A stretch of DNA of 64,000 bases from an uncultured Roseburia sp. (lineage in GTDB: Bacteria > Bacillota > Clostridia > Lachnospirales > Lachnospiraceae), in the NCBI GenBank assembly GCA_900756925.1, contig CAAELX010000044.1:1-64000 (forward strand), written 5' to 3'. A program made the position numbers and the translations under genes. Positions 51,885 through 60,737 of the stretch are shown in pieces; within the stretch, counting starts at the first letter, position 1; every line of letters begins with the position of its first letter. The notes under the pieces are model-generated. The model was not told where the DNA came from. It made no database searches and saw nothing but the letters and a program-made list of their open reading frames with translations.

Positions 51885-52817
51885 ATGAGAGTCAGCGGAC
51901 AACACAGAAGCAGGAAAAAAAATCCGGGAGTACTATTTCTCCTTCCGGAGCTGGCAGGAGTTCTGATCTTTGGGCTGATCCCGTTTGCGGATGTTGTCAG
52001 ACGTTCTTTTTTTCAGACAGCCAATAAAAGTTTTGCAGGTTTTTCAAATTATAGGGAAGTGGTATCCAATCAGGCGTTCCGGCTTGCAGCGGGGAATACG
52101 GTGCGATTTGTTGGAATCTGCATTCCGGGGCTGCTGATCCTGTCTCTGGTTCTTGCCCTGTTTTTGCAGCAGGGAATGCTCTTTGCTGAGAAAATGAAAA
52201 AGCAACGAAATGTTTCTATGGAACATTTTTACAGAAACGGGGTGGTATGGCTGAAAAGTCTGTATTTGCTTCCAATGGCGATTCCGGCGGCGGGTATAGT
52301 CGTGTTATGGAAGCTGTTGTTTGACAGTTACGGTCTGGTGAATGGAGTTTTGAATCATGGCATACTTGCAGGCTGGATCGGCGCGCGGGACTGGATGAAC
52401 ACAGATGCAGCATTTGGAGTACTTGTGGGAAGTTATATCTGGAAATATTTAGGCTATGACAGCGTCCTCTGGATGGCGGGGATTGCGGCAATCCCGCAGG
52501 ATATTTATGAGGCAGCGAAGGTGGATGGGGCAGGAAAATGGAAAAGCTTCCTCTACATCACCCTGCCAAACCTTGGTCCGGTGGCATTTACCGTGGTTGT
52601 TTTGTCGGTGTTAAATTCCTTCAAGGCATTCCGCGAGGTTTATATGGTGGCAGGCAGTTATCCGCAGGAAAACATTTATCTGTTGCAGCATGTATTTAAC
52701 AACTGGTTCCAGACACTCTCGGTGGACAAAATGGCGGCGGCATCTGTGCTGCTGGCATTTGCCATTGCAGTGTTTGTATGGCTGTTAGAGAGAAGCTGGG
52801 AGAGAGATAGCGAATAG
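51885..52817 (+). CDS. ABC sugar-type permease, first subunit
   Basis: A 310-residue protein with six predicted membrane segments and the EAA loop YEAAKVDGAGKWKSFLYITL. It resembles MalF/UgpA proteins, with a somewhat long cytoplasmic stretch near residues 95-115 (AEKMKKQRNVSMEHFYRNG). It pairs with the permease at 52932. GAGGAG precedes the ATG. No ATPase is encoded in the block. Confidence 0.9.
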   Translation: MRVSGQHRSRKKNPGVLFLLPELAGVLIFGLIPFADVVRRSFFQTANKSFAGFSNYREVVSNQAFRLAAGNTVRFVGICIPGLLILSLVLALFLQQGMLFAEKMKKQRNVSMEHFYRNGVVWLKSLYLLPMAIPAAGIVVLWKLLFDSYGLVNGVLNHGILAGWIGARDWMNTDAAFGVLVGSYIWKYLGYDSVLWMAGIAAIPQDIYEAAKVDGAGKWKSFLYITLPNLGPVAFTVVVLSVLNSFKAFREVYMVAGSYPQENIYLLQHVFNNWFQTLSVDKMAAASVLLAFAIAVFVWLLERSWERDSE

Positions 52818-52931
52818 AAAAATGCAGAAGAAAGAGAGTGTAAAAGACGTATTGGTACAGCGTGAGAAAGCAGAACGAAGTCATTGTGGAGATGGATAAG
52901 CAGACAGAAAAAACGAGTGAGGTGATGTGGC

Positions 52932-53768
52932 ATGAAAAAAATAATTTCAATCAGTATGTTGCTTCTGACAGCAGGGACCTGCCTGGCACCGGTTATCTTT
53001 CTTCTGTCAGGGACTTTTATGGGAAATCAGGAAATCTACAACTGCGTGGCACCAGCGCTCGGAGGGAAGGATGGCTTTGCTATCTGGCATTTGCTTCCGC
53101 TGTATCCGACGTTGCAAAATGTTGTGGAGCTGCTGATGGATTCGCCGGAATATTTTCAGATGTTCTGGAACTCGATGCTCTATACCGGGGCGATTCTGGC
53201 GGGGCAGCTTGTGCTCGGTATGCCTGCGGCGTGGGGGCTTGCGAGATATCAGTTTCGCGGAAGGAAAATGGCATATGGACTTTTTATTCTTGTGATGATG
53301 ATGCCGTTTCAGGTGACGATGCTGTCACAGTATCTGGTGCTGAACCGGCTGAATCTGCTGGATTCGCCTGGGGCAGTGATATTGCCGGGCATTTTTTCTA
53401 CGTTCTCTGTGTTCATCATGTACCGGTTTTTTCGTGGGCTGCCGGAGAGTGCGATGGAGGCGGCGCGGGTGGACGGTGCGGGAGAGCTTCGCATTTTTAT
53501 CTGCATCGGTATTCCGCTTGGGAGCCCGGGAATTTTGTCTGCAATGGTCTTTTCATTTCTGGACTGCTACAGCATGCTGGAACAGCCGATGACTTTCTTA
53601 AAAACGAAGAGTCTCTGGCCGCTGTCGCTGTTTCTGCCGGAGATCACGGAACAGAATGCGGGATTTGCGTTCTGCGCATCGCTTGTGACGGTGTTGCCGG
53701 CACTGTTTGTGTTTCTGGCGGGGCAGGATTATCTGGAGCAGGGCATTGCGGTTGGGGTGAATAAGTGA
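52932..53768 (+). CDS. ABC sugar-type permease, second subunit
   Basis: A 278-residue MalG-like protein with six predicted segments and the EAA loop EAARVDGAGELRIFICIGIP. It lacks the usual ending of the family (it finishes YLEQGIAVGVNK). The ribosome site is weak (GAGGTG about 9 bases upstream). A longer open frame overlapping it in another phase is not a gene. It follows the first permease by 114 bases. Confidence 0.9.
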   Translation: MKKIISISMLLLTAGTCLAPVIFLLSGTFMGNQEIYNCVAPALGGKDGFAIWHLLPLYPTLQNVVELLMDSPEYFQMFWNSMLYTGAILAGQLVLGMPAAWGLARYQFRGRKMAYGLFILVMMMPFQVTMLSQYLVLNRLNLLDSPGAVILPGIFSTFSVFIMYRFFRGLPESAMEAARVDGAGELRIFICIGIPLGSPGILSAMVFSFLDCYSMLEQPMTFLKTKSLWPLSLFLPEITEQNAGFAFCASLVTVLPALFVFLAGQDYLEQGIAVGVNK

Positions 53769-53805
53769 CGCGAAACTCTAATGAAGGTTGTGGGGATAAA
53801 AAGGA

Positions 53806-55314
53806 ATGAAAGAAAAAGAGAAAAGAACAGAAAAGCAGAGCGTAAACCAGAGTATTTTCTGGGTGAAAGGATTTGCGGTTTTGCTGGCGGTGATTTTGTT
53901 TTTCACGGTGGTGTCGAGAGTGGCGGCTTCTTTTACGGTGCCGCGGGTTACGGTGGCTGAGATTGGCAGCGGGAAGATCGGACATGATGTTACGGCGAGT
54001 GGAATGGTGGAGGCAGCGGGAGAGAGGGCTGTCTGCACGCTGCCGGATCTTCTGGTTGCGCAGATGAGTGTGCATGCAGGGGAGAGAGTGGCGGAAGGTG
54101 ACCTCCTTTTTACGGTTGATTTGGAACAGTTGGGAGAGCAGATCACAGAACTTGAGGAACAGATTGCGAAGCTTAGTCTTGAAAATGAGGCGGCAGAGAA
54201 GAACCGGGAGCAGGAGACGAAGAAGCAGCAGATAGAGGAACAGCGTGCGAAAGAGGATTATCAGGATATTGTGTCCAGACAGGCGGAAGCGGAGAAGCAG
54301 CGTGCAGAGAATCTGCAGGAAGCGGAGGCGGCAAAGCAGCGCGCAGGAGAGGATCTGAATGTCGCGATTGAGGTGAAGCAGCGCGCAGAGGAAGCTTATA
54401 ACCAGGCGGTGAAGGAATTGGAGGATGCGCAAGAGCAGAATCAGGCAGCTTTGCAGGAGAACATGCAGCAGAAAAAGGCAGACTTAGATTCCTGTGAAGC
54501 GAATGTGGCAGAAAAAAAGACCGCATACGATACCAGCGTAGAGCAGTGGAAAGCACTTCAGGACGCAGCCGGGACAGAGGATACTTCGGAAAAAGATGCC
54601 ACTAAAGCAGCCGCGCGAGCTGTCGAGGACGCTGCACTTTCTGAGAGCACAGACAACACAGCGCAGATCAATGCAATCACGATGGAACAGTATGAGAGAC
54701 AGCAAAAGCAGTTAATTGCATTGCGAGAGCTAAACGGTGAGGTGCGTGCGGACGCAGCGGGAACGGTGACAAAAGTGCTCGTCGAGACCGGGCAGAAGAC
54801 CACGGACACGGCGGCAGTCCTGCTCAGTGATGAGGACAGAGGGCTTCTTTTTACTGCATCCGTTGACAGCAAATACCGGGAATATCTGCCGGTTGGTACA
54901 ACGGCTGAACTTTCCGGCTCCGGAAGGCGGGTGGAGGACTGTACCGTTTCTGCGATTGAGATTGCAGAGGATGGACAGACAGTCCGGATCACGGCAGAGC
55001 TTACAGGAGACAGCTTCACACCGGGCGAGAGCGCGGAGATCTCCATTACCGGCAAATCTGATTCCTATGACTTCACAATCCCTGTCACGGCGATCCGGGA
55101 AGAAAACCAGAAGAATTATGTGCTGGTGCTCGATACAGAGAACACGATTCTCGGGGAGCAGTATGTGGCGCGGAAAGTGGAAGTGGAGGTTTTGGATAAG
55201 AACAGCACGTATGCGGCGGTGGACAGCAGCGCATTAAGCAATGGCAGCCAGATCATTGCGGATTCCAGCCGGAATGTGAGTGCCGGGGATATTGTGCGGC
55301 TGGAAGAGCAGTAA
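53806..55314 (+). CDS. HlyD/MacA-like membrane-fusion adaptor
   Basis: A 502-residue protein with one N-terminal membrane anchor (FAVLLAVILFFTVVSRVAAS), a split lipoyl-type domain (around 60-100 and 305-330), and a long coiled coil between them (about 100-270, rich in Gln, Glu, Lys and Ala). A beta-barrel region follows (TAELSGSGRRVEDCTVSAIE). Such adaptors link inner-membrane exporters to outer components; in Gram-positives they join MacB-like permeases. It lies 37 bases after a sugar-type permease and 17 before a MacB-core protein, so the partner should be that protein. Confidence 0.85.
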   Translation: MKEKEKRTEKQSVNQSIFWVKGFAVLLAVILFFTVVSRVAASFTVPRVTVAEIGSGKIGHDVTASGMVEAAGERAVCTLPDLLVAQMSVHAGERVAEGDLLFTVDLEQLGEQITELEEQIAKLSLENEAAEKNREQETKKQQIEEQRAKEDYQDIVSRQAEAEKQRAENLQEAEAAKQRAGEDLNVAIEVKQRAEEAYNQAVKELEDAQEQNQAALQENMQQKKADLDSCEANVAEKKTAYDTSVEQWKALQDAAGTEDTSEKDATKAAARAVEDAALSESTDNTAQINAITMEQYERQQKQLIALRELNGEVRADAAGTVTKVLVETGQKTTDTAAVLLSDEDRGLLFTASVDSKYREYLPVGTTAELSGSGRRVEDCTVSAIEIAEDGQTVRITAELTGDSFTPGESAEISITGKSDSYDFTIPVTAIREENQKNYVLVLDTENTILGEQYVARKVEVEVLDKNSTYAAVDSSALSNGSQIIADSSRNVSAGDIVRLEEQ

Positions 55315-55331
55315 AGAAGGGACGTCAAAGT

Positions 55332-56312
55332 ATGTGTACACGAAAACAAATTCCGGACAAAAAGAGGAAGAAATACAGATGGCTATCCGTATTTCTTACA
55401 GTCAGTACTGTACTGTGTCTGCTTGCTACCTATATTTATCAGAAAAAACTTTCTGATTTTTCCAATATAATTACAATCGAAGCATCAGAAAATGGATTTC
55501 AGCAGACAAGTATAGAGGCAATCCGGCAGGAGCAGAAGTCGAAAAAAACAGCAGAATCGGAACGTGCCGGAAAGAAGAATATCATCGGACAGTCGGAGGC
55601 ATTTAGCTTCACTGCATGGACAGAGCGGAAAGACCAGCCTGTGGAGGCAGAGTTCAGCGGGAGACAGATGACGGCAGACTGCTATTTACTTATGGGCGAT
55701 TCTTATCTTGTCCTGCCCTGGGGGAAAAATCTGTCTGCGGATGACACGGAGGGCTGTATCATCGGAGCGGCGGTGGCGCAGACTATCTTTGGCGGGACTG
55801 AGGTGGAAGGACAGACGCTTTTGTACGATGAAAGGACACTGACAGTCCGTGGTGTCGTGCAGGAGCCGGATGATATCCTGCTCTGCCAGATGCAGGAGCA
55901 GACCGGAATCGGCAGTGGAACAGATTCAGACAGTGCCGTCACCTTCGACAGAATCAATCTGCTCGTCACAGAAGAATCCAAGACAGCGTCACAGACAGTA
56001 GAGCAATTTATAAACTGCTATGTTCTGGATGCGGATAGCCTGCATTTCGAACGAAAGCAGAACCTGTACTGGCTCACAGAACTGACTCCGGGAAAATGGT
56101 CGAATTTTTCCGGATGGAGCACAAACCTGAAAACCTTGCAGTCTGACAGGCAGAGACTGCGACAGTGTGAGAAAAGCGGGATCGAGAGCCTGTACATGGG
56201 CTGGGTGGATAGGCGGAATATATTTCTGGCGGCAGCTGCCCTCATGGCAATCTGTCAGATCATATGCCTGCTTCGGGCGATACCTAAGAAACACTTGTAT
56301 TCTGAATCATAG
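55332..56312 (+). CDS. Short MacB-like periplasmic-core membrane protein
   Basis: A 326-residue protein with one N-terminal helix (WLSVFLTVSTVLCLLATYIY), a MacB-type extracellular core of about 230 residues (TIFGGTEVEGQTLLYDERTL, TVRGVVQEPDDIL), and one final helix (NIFLAAAALMAICQIICLLR). Normal MacB/FtsX permeases have four helices, three of them after the core; here two are missing and no ATPase domain or gene is present. Either it is a truncated permease or a dedicated accessory subunit. It is 17 bases after the adaptor gene. Confidence 0.72.
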   Translation: MCTRKQIPDKKRKKYRWLSVFLTVSTVLCLLATYIYQKKLSDFSNIITIEASENGFQQTSIEAIRQEQKSKKTAESERAGKKNIIGQSEAFSFTAWTERKDQPVEAEFSGRQMTADCYLLMGDSYLVLPWGKNLSADDTEGCIIGAAVAQTIFGGTEVEGQTLLYDERTLTVRGVVQEPDDILLCQMQEQTGIGSGTDSDSAVTFDRINLLVTEESKTASQTVEQFINCYVLDADSLHFERKQNLYWLTELTPGKWSNFSGWSTNLKTLQSDRQRLRQCEKSGIESLYMGWVDRRNIFLAAAALMAICQIICLLRAIPKKHLYSES

Positions 56313-56368
56313 TATGTTATCTTATCCAAAGAAAATAAAATGAAGACTCCGGAGGTTGTCAAAATAGT

Positions 56369-56477
56369 ATGAGACATTGATTTTTCTATTACAGACAAGA
56401 TGTAATATTTTGGAAAGTTAGATAATTGCGAAATCGCAATTGTCTGTTTTTGTAATAGAAAAAAGGAGATATCTCAT
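56369..56477 (+). promoter_or_regulatory. Structured leader with competing inverted repeats
   Basis: TTTTTCTATTACA (56381-56393) is the exact inverse of TGTAATAGAAAAA (56451-56463), and outside it ATGAGA (56369-56374) matches TCTCAT (56472-56477), so the ribosome site and start codon of the MFS gene lie in or beside a long stem. Inside, AGATAATTGCGA-AA-TCGCAATTGTCT (56420-56445) forms its own hairpin. TATTACA (56387-56393) can alternatively pair with TGTAATA (56401-56407), excluding the outer stem. It may be an on/off translation switch. Confidence 0.6.
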
Positions 56478-57648
56478 GAAAAAATTAAAATTTGACAGCT
56501 ACGACGGAGTCTGTTTTTTAAACGGACTTGTCTTTTTTGCGCCGATTGCATTGCTTGTGCGGACACAGGCGGGCGTATCGGAGCACATATTTTTCCTCTT
56601 ACAGGCACTACTTTCGGGAGTGATCTTTCTCGGGGAGATTCCAACAGGATTTATTACGGATAAAATTGGATATCGGAAATCGTTGATTCTGGCGCAGATC
56701 CTATTGCTTACAGCCCGGAGTCTGTTGCTTGGCGCCTTCTTAAGCCACAGCGTGTGGCTGTTTGTGGCAGAGGCAGTGGTGGAAGGAATTGCGGCCTGCT
56801 TTACGTCCGGAACCGGCAGCGCTTACCTCTACAACCTGTATGGAGAGGAAGGTTATCTTGCGAAAACAACACATGCGGGGAATTTCGGGACAGCCGGATT
56901 TATCATCAGCACGGTTGCTTATGCCGGGATTTATAAGGTGAGTGGGATTGCGGGGCTGCTCGCGGCGACAGCTGCGGCGGATCTTGGATCTGTTGTAATG
57001 GCATTTTCCCTGGACAAAGAGGAGAAAAATCAGAGAGTCAGTGGAAAAGAAAAAGAGCAGACTTCGATTGGAAGCAGTCTTTCCATATTAAGACATCCGA
57101 AAGCTATCCTCTTTGTCGCAGCCCTGTCTATTTTCAGCATCGCATGGCTGCTGATCAACTTCTTCTACGTGGAGAAGATGGCTGCCTGCGGGCTTCCGGT
57201 GGAGTGGCTCTCCGCAGTCATCCTGATTTATTCTGCGGTACAGATGTTGTCGGAACCCATTTTGGAGAAGCTGTCGTCCGGGGCGAAAAAGAGAGACAAA
57301 AGAATGCTCATGGCAGTGACTTCTATTGTGGCAGGAGTCGCGTTCCTCGCATTCGGCATGGCGAATCAAGTGGCACTGATCCTGCCGCTGATGTGTATAC
57401 TTCCTTTATTACTCAATCTGCCGGAATACTTGCTGTCGGAGCTTGAGAATCAGTTCGTGGATGAGAGCGGTCATGCAGATAACAGAGCAGCAACGCTGTC
57501 AGTTCTGAATATAGGCGTCAACCTGTTGGAGATTCTGACACTATCTGTCTCTGCATTTCTGACGAAAATCGGAATCTGGTGGTGTTTCCTTCTGACCGGT
57601 GTCCTGTTGTGTCTGGTGGCATTGTTTTTTGTGAAAAAAAGCAGATAA
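56476..57648 (+). CDS. MFS transporter
   Basis: A 391-residue protein with 12 predicted helices. The loop after helix 2 has the MFS signature (GEIPTGFITDKIGYRKSLIL), and the middle loop carries KEEKNQRVSGKEKEQ. It resembles small exporters of unknown substrate. The start at 56476 has AAGGAG 8 bases upstream; both are inside the inverted-repeat leader. It follows the transport block but is separated by 163 bases, so it has its own control. Confidence 0.88.
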   Translation: MKKLKFDSYDGVCFLNGLVFFAPIALLVRTQAGVSEHIFFLLQALLSGVIFLGEIPTGFITDKIGYRKSLILAQILLLTARSLLLGAFLSHSVWLFVAEAVVEGIAACFTSGTGSAYLYNLYGEEGYLAKTTHAGNFGTAGFIISTVAYAGIYKVSGIAGLLAATAAADLGSVVMAFSLDKEEKNQRVSGKEKEQTSIGSSLSILRHPKAILFVAALSIFSIAWLLINFFYVEKMAACGLPVEWLSAVILIYSAVQMLSEPILEKLSSGAKKRDKRMLMAVTSIVAGVAFLAFGMANQVALILPLMCILPLLLNLPEYLLSELENQFVDESGHADNRAATLSVLNIGVNLLEILTLSVSAFLTKIGIWWCFLLTGVLLCLVALFFVKKSR

Positions 57649-57793
57649 AATTTAACAGTTGTAAGCTTGGCATCATGCTGAGTACTGTGGAAATAGTAAT
57701 AGCAGACAGAAATTTCCGTGGAAAAACGGATTTCGATTGCATGAAAAACGTGCAGGTGTTAGTATGGGGGTAACAACAGAAAGGCGGAAAACA

Positions 57794-58903
57794 ATGAAAT
57801 ATCCAAAGTTTTTACCGGAGAACGGAACCATCGGTTTTGTGGCACCGTCGTTTGGCTGTGCAACGGAACCGTACCATACCGCATTCTTAAATGCACAGAA
57901 AAAATGGAAAGCGATGGGCTATCAATTGGATCTTGGACCAAACTGCTATGCGGATAACGGCATCGGAATCAGCAATACCCCACAGACATGTGGAAAAGAG
58001 CTGACGGATTATTATTGCAGTGTGGATAACGATGTCCTCATTTCCTGCGGTGGCGGAGAAATGATGTGTGAGACCATCGGATATGTGGATTTTGAAAAAA
58101 TAAAAGCCGCAAAGCCGAAATGGTACATGGGCTACTCAGACAACACGAACTTTACCTTCCTCTTAAGCACGATCTGCGACACTGCAGCCATCTATGGACC
58201 ATGCGCCGGAACCTTCGGCATGGAGCCATGGCATGAGAGCCTTGTGCATACGATGGAGGTGCTGACCGGAGAGCGGAAAACTTTAGCCAGTTATCCAAAG
58301 TGGGAGCGCGATGCACTAAAAGCGGAAGATAATCCATATGTTCCATACAATACGACAGAACCGTTAGATCTGGTGATTTACCCAGGATGCGGTCAGACAG
58401 AACAGCCGGACGGCATTCAGAAATGGAAAGAAGGAGAGAACAATTTATTGTATCGTGGCTGTGAGAATCCGAAAGCTGCCGTGCATATGAGAGGACGCCT
58501 CTTAGGTGGCTGCGTTGACTGCCTCGTCAATCTCCTCGGTACAAAATACGATTATGTAAACCAATTCAACGAGCGCTATAAAGAGGATGGCATCATCTGG
58601 TTCTTAGAATGCTGTGACTTAAATGTCATGGGCATCCGCCGCGCCATGTGGCAGATGAAAAACGCCGGCTGGCTGGATTACACAAAAGGCTTCCTCATCG
58701 GAAGACCGTGCTGCATCGGTGAGGAGATGATGGGCTTAGACCACTACCACGCCGTCGTTGACATCTTAAAAGACTTCAACGTCCCGATCATCTTAGACGC
58801 CGACCTCGGACACCGCCCGCCGATGATGCCGCTCGTGTGTGGCAGTATGGCAGACATAAACGTGCGTGGAAATCATTTGCAGATTGATATGGATTTTATT
58901 TGA
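57794..58903 (+). CDS. S66-family LD-carboxypeptidase-like protein
   Basis: A 369-residue serine peptidase of the MccF/LdcA family, which cleaves L,D-peptide bonds of murein tetrapeptides or aminoacyl-nucleotide antibiotics. The catalytic Ser is in the GYSDNTNF elbow, the Glu in IIWFLECCDLN, and the His in the final DADLGHRPPMMP block. The start IGFVAPSFGCA gives the first strand. It is cytoplasmic, as no signal peptide is present. The MKYPKF start has a modest site (AAGGCGG). The assignment to MccF-like self-immunity versus murein recycling is open. Confidence 0.88.
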   Translation: MKYPKFLPENGTIGFVAPSFGCATEPYHTAFLNAQKKWKAMGYQLDLGPNCYADNGIGISNTPQTCGKELTDYYCSVDNDVLISCGGGEMMCETIGYVDFEKIKAAKPKWYMGYSDNTNFTFLLSTICDTAAIYGPCAGTFGMEPWHESLVHTMEVLTGERKTLASYPKWERDALKAEDNPYVPYNTTEPLDLVIYPGCGQTEQPDGIQKWKEGENNLLYRGCENPKAAVHMRGRLLGGCVDCLVNLLGTKYDYVNQFNERYKEDGIIWFLECCDLNVMGIRRAMWQMKNAGWLDYTKGFLIGRPCCIGEEMMGLDHYHAVVDILKDFNVPIILDADLGHRPPMMPLVCGSMADINVRGNHLQIDMDFI

Positions 58904-59011
58904 ATGTTATAGAACAACGTATGAATGAACTTTTCATAAAGCCGAATAAAAATATTAGAGAATAGAGACATTATCAGTCAAAGCTTGCAGAACAAGTAAC
59001 AAATTGTCAAA

Positions 59012-59246
59012 GCGAAACTCATAGAAAACATAGAGAGGATGGCGGCGCAGGTACAGCTATATAAGAAGACCTTGGGGAGCCGCCGGTCCTTAGCTTTCAG
59101 CCGAGCAGGGACAGTGGTGGCTAGCCAACAACCTGGTACTGCTCGGCTGGAAGCTTAGTACCGCTGCGAGCGACACAGAGCGCGAGCGTGTCTTCGTTAT
59201 AGCTGTGCCTGTACCGTCATCGCAATAACCTACATTTGAGTTTCGC
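59012..59246. repeat. 235-bp palindromic mosaic element
   Basis: A perfect 10-bp terminal inverted repeat, GCGAAACTCA (59012-59021) and TGAGTTTCGC (59237-59246). Nested inside are a pair around CAGCTATA/TATAGCTG with flanking GAAGAC/GTCTTC, and AGCTTTCAGCCGAGCA/TGCTCGGCTGGAAGCT. It shares TGGGGAGCCGCC (59073-59084) and GTGTCTTCGTT (59188-59198, inverse) with the 24.4 and 14.5 kb copies. The 377-base gap 58904-59280 contains no gene. Confidence 0.7.
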
Positions 59247-59280
59247 CCTAGTCGAACACTTATAAAGGAGAGAAAAGCAT

Positions 59281-59781
59281 ATGGAAATCATCATCTGGAT
59301 TGCATTAATTATCTTATTTGCGGTAGTAGAGATCATCACGGTAGGTTTAACTTCTATCTGGTTTGCAGGAGGCGCTCTGGTCGCATTGCTTCTTGCAGCT
59401 ATTGGGCTTGGTATAGCTGCACAGTTTGTCGCATTTGTGGCAGTGTCCATCCTCCTGCTCGTTTTCACAAGACCATGGGCACTCAAATACATGAAACCAA
59501 AGCTTACCAAGACCAACTACGAGGCAGCTGTGGACAAAAACGTCTGCCTGACCGAAACTGTGGATAACATGAAAGGAACCGGAACCGCCGTGTTAAAGGG
59601 ACAGGAATGGACGGCGAGAGCCTATGAGGACGGCAAAGTTTATCCGGCAGGAACGATTGTAAAAGTAAAGGAGATCCGTGGAGTTACCCTGTATGTGACA
59701 GAGAGCGATGCCATGCCGGAGAAGCATACAGAGCAAAACGGAACTTCACAGGAGACGGACGGCAAAGAATCATATAGATAA
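59281..59781 (+). CDS. NfeD-family membrane protein
   Basis: A 166-residue protein with three N-terminal hydrophobic segments (IIWIALIILFAVVEIITVGL, WFAGGALVALLLAAIGLGIA, and a third to about 65) and a C-terminal OB-fold domain (GTAVLKGQEWTARAYEDGKV, GTIVKVKEIRGVTLYV), the standard layout of short NfeD proteins that partner with flotillin-like SPFH proteins in membrane microdomains. No SPFH gene is visible here. AGGAG precedes the ATG. Confidence 0.9.
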   Translation: MEIIIWIALIILFAVVEIITVGLTSIWFAGGALVALLLAAIGLGIAAQFVAFVAVSILLLVFTRPWALKYMKPKLTKTNYEAAVDKNVCLTETVDNMKGTGTAVLKGQEWTARAYEDGKVYPAGTIVKVKEIRGVTLYVTESDAMPEKHTEQNGTSQETDGKESYR

Positions 59782-59858
59782 AAGGGTGCAGAATGACGGA
59801 ATCTGAGGATCCTGCATGACAACAGTGACAGAATTACGAGACAGAAAGGAAAGAATCT

Positions 59859-60737
59859 ATGAAATTAGGAATGGTATGTGAAGGCGGAGCCAGCCGAACC
59901 GCTTTTTCCTGCGGCGTACTGGATGCTTTTTTAGAGGAAAATCTGATGCCGGATTACTTTATCGGTGTTTCAGCTGGAATCGCGTTCGGAGTATCTTATT
60001 TATCAAAACAGAAGGGACGCAACTTAACAATCTTAGAAGAGTATATGGCAGATAAACGGTACATGGGATTAAAATACCTCTTTGACCGGAACAAAAAGAC
60101 CTACTACAACATTGATTTTGTGTTCAATGAAGTGCCGAATAAACTGCTCCCGTTCGATTATGATGCTTTTGCGGCATATCCGGGTGTTGTGGAGGCAGCT
60201 GTTACGAATATTCATACGGGAAAAGCAGAGTATTTGAAAGTGCCGCAGAGTATAGAGATGAAAGATACGCTTGTGGCGAGTTGTTCTTTGCCGATTCTGT
60301 TTCAGCCGGTCAAAATCGGACATCATTATTATCTGGATGGCGGGATTGCAGATTCTATCCCATATAAACACACTTTGGAAGAGGGCTGCGACAAACTGAT
60401 CGTGATCCTGACTAGAGAGCGTGGATACGTAAAGACCACAGAGAAAGCGATCCGCCTGACGGATAAGCTTTACCGGAAATATCCGAAGATCGTGGAGGCA
60501 GTGGACACCCGGGCAGAACGCTATAATCAGGACATAAAAGACCTCGAAAAACTGGAAAAAGAAGGAAAAGTCTTTGTGATCGCACCGGAAACTACCCTTG
60601 GTGTCGGAAGGACAGAATCCGATCCGCAGAAATTGCGTGAACTTTATGAGGAAGGACTTCGGATCGGCAGGGAAAGAATGGAAGATCTGCGCAGGTATCT
60701 GACAGAGGAAACAGATAAAGGAAAGGACAAAACATGA
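59859..60737 (+). CDS. Patatin-like phospholipase
   Basis: A 292-residue lipid acyl hydrolase of the RssA/patatin group. The oxyanion glycines are GGASR at 9-13, the nucleophile is Ser38 in IGVSAG, and the catalytic Asp is in YLDGGIADS. No signal peptide. It hydrolyses acyl chains of phospholipids inside the cell. Its stop overlaps the start of the dehydrogenase gene by 4 bases (ATGA), so the two are translated together, though the link in function is not obvious. Confidence 0.92.
   Translation: MKLGMVCEGGASRTAFSCGVLDAFLEENLMPDYFIGVSAGIAFGVSYLSKQKGRNLTILEEYMADKRYMGLKYLFDRNKKTYYNIDFVFNEVPNKLLPFDYDAFAAYPGVVEAAVTNIHTGKAEYLKVPQSIEMKDTLVASCSLPILFQPVKIGHHYYLDGGIADSIPYKHTLEEGCDKLIVILTRERGYVKTTEKAIRLTDKLYRKYPKIVEAVDTRAERYNQDIKDLEKLEKEGKVFVIAPETTLGVGRTESDPQKLRELYEEGLRIGRERMEDLRRYLTEETDKGKDKT

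Noticed and set aside
52862..53764. A 300-residue open frame on the plus strand overlapping the second permease
   Set aside because: It is a shadow in another phase; the frame from 52932 has six membrane segments and the EAA motif.
14451..59246. CRISPR array formed by the dispersed repeats
   Set aside because: Copies are tens of kilobases apart, in mixed orientation, without regular spacers or cas genes.
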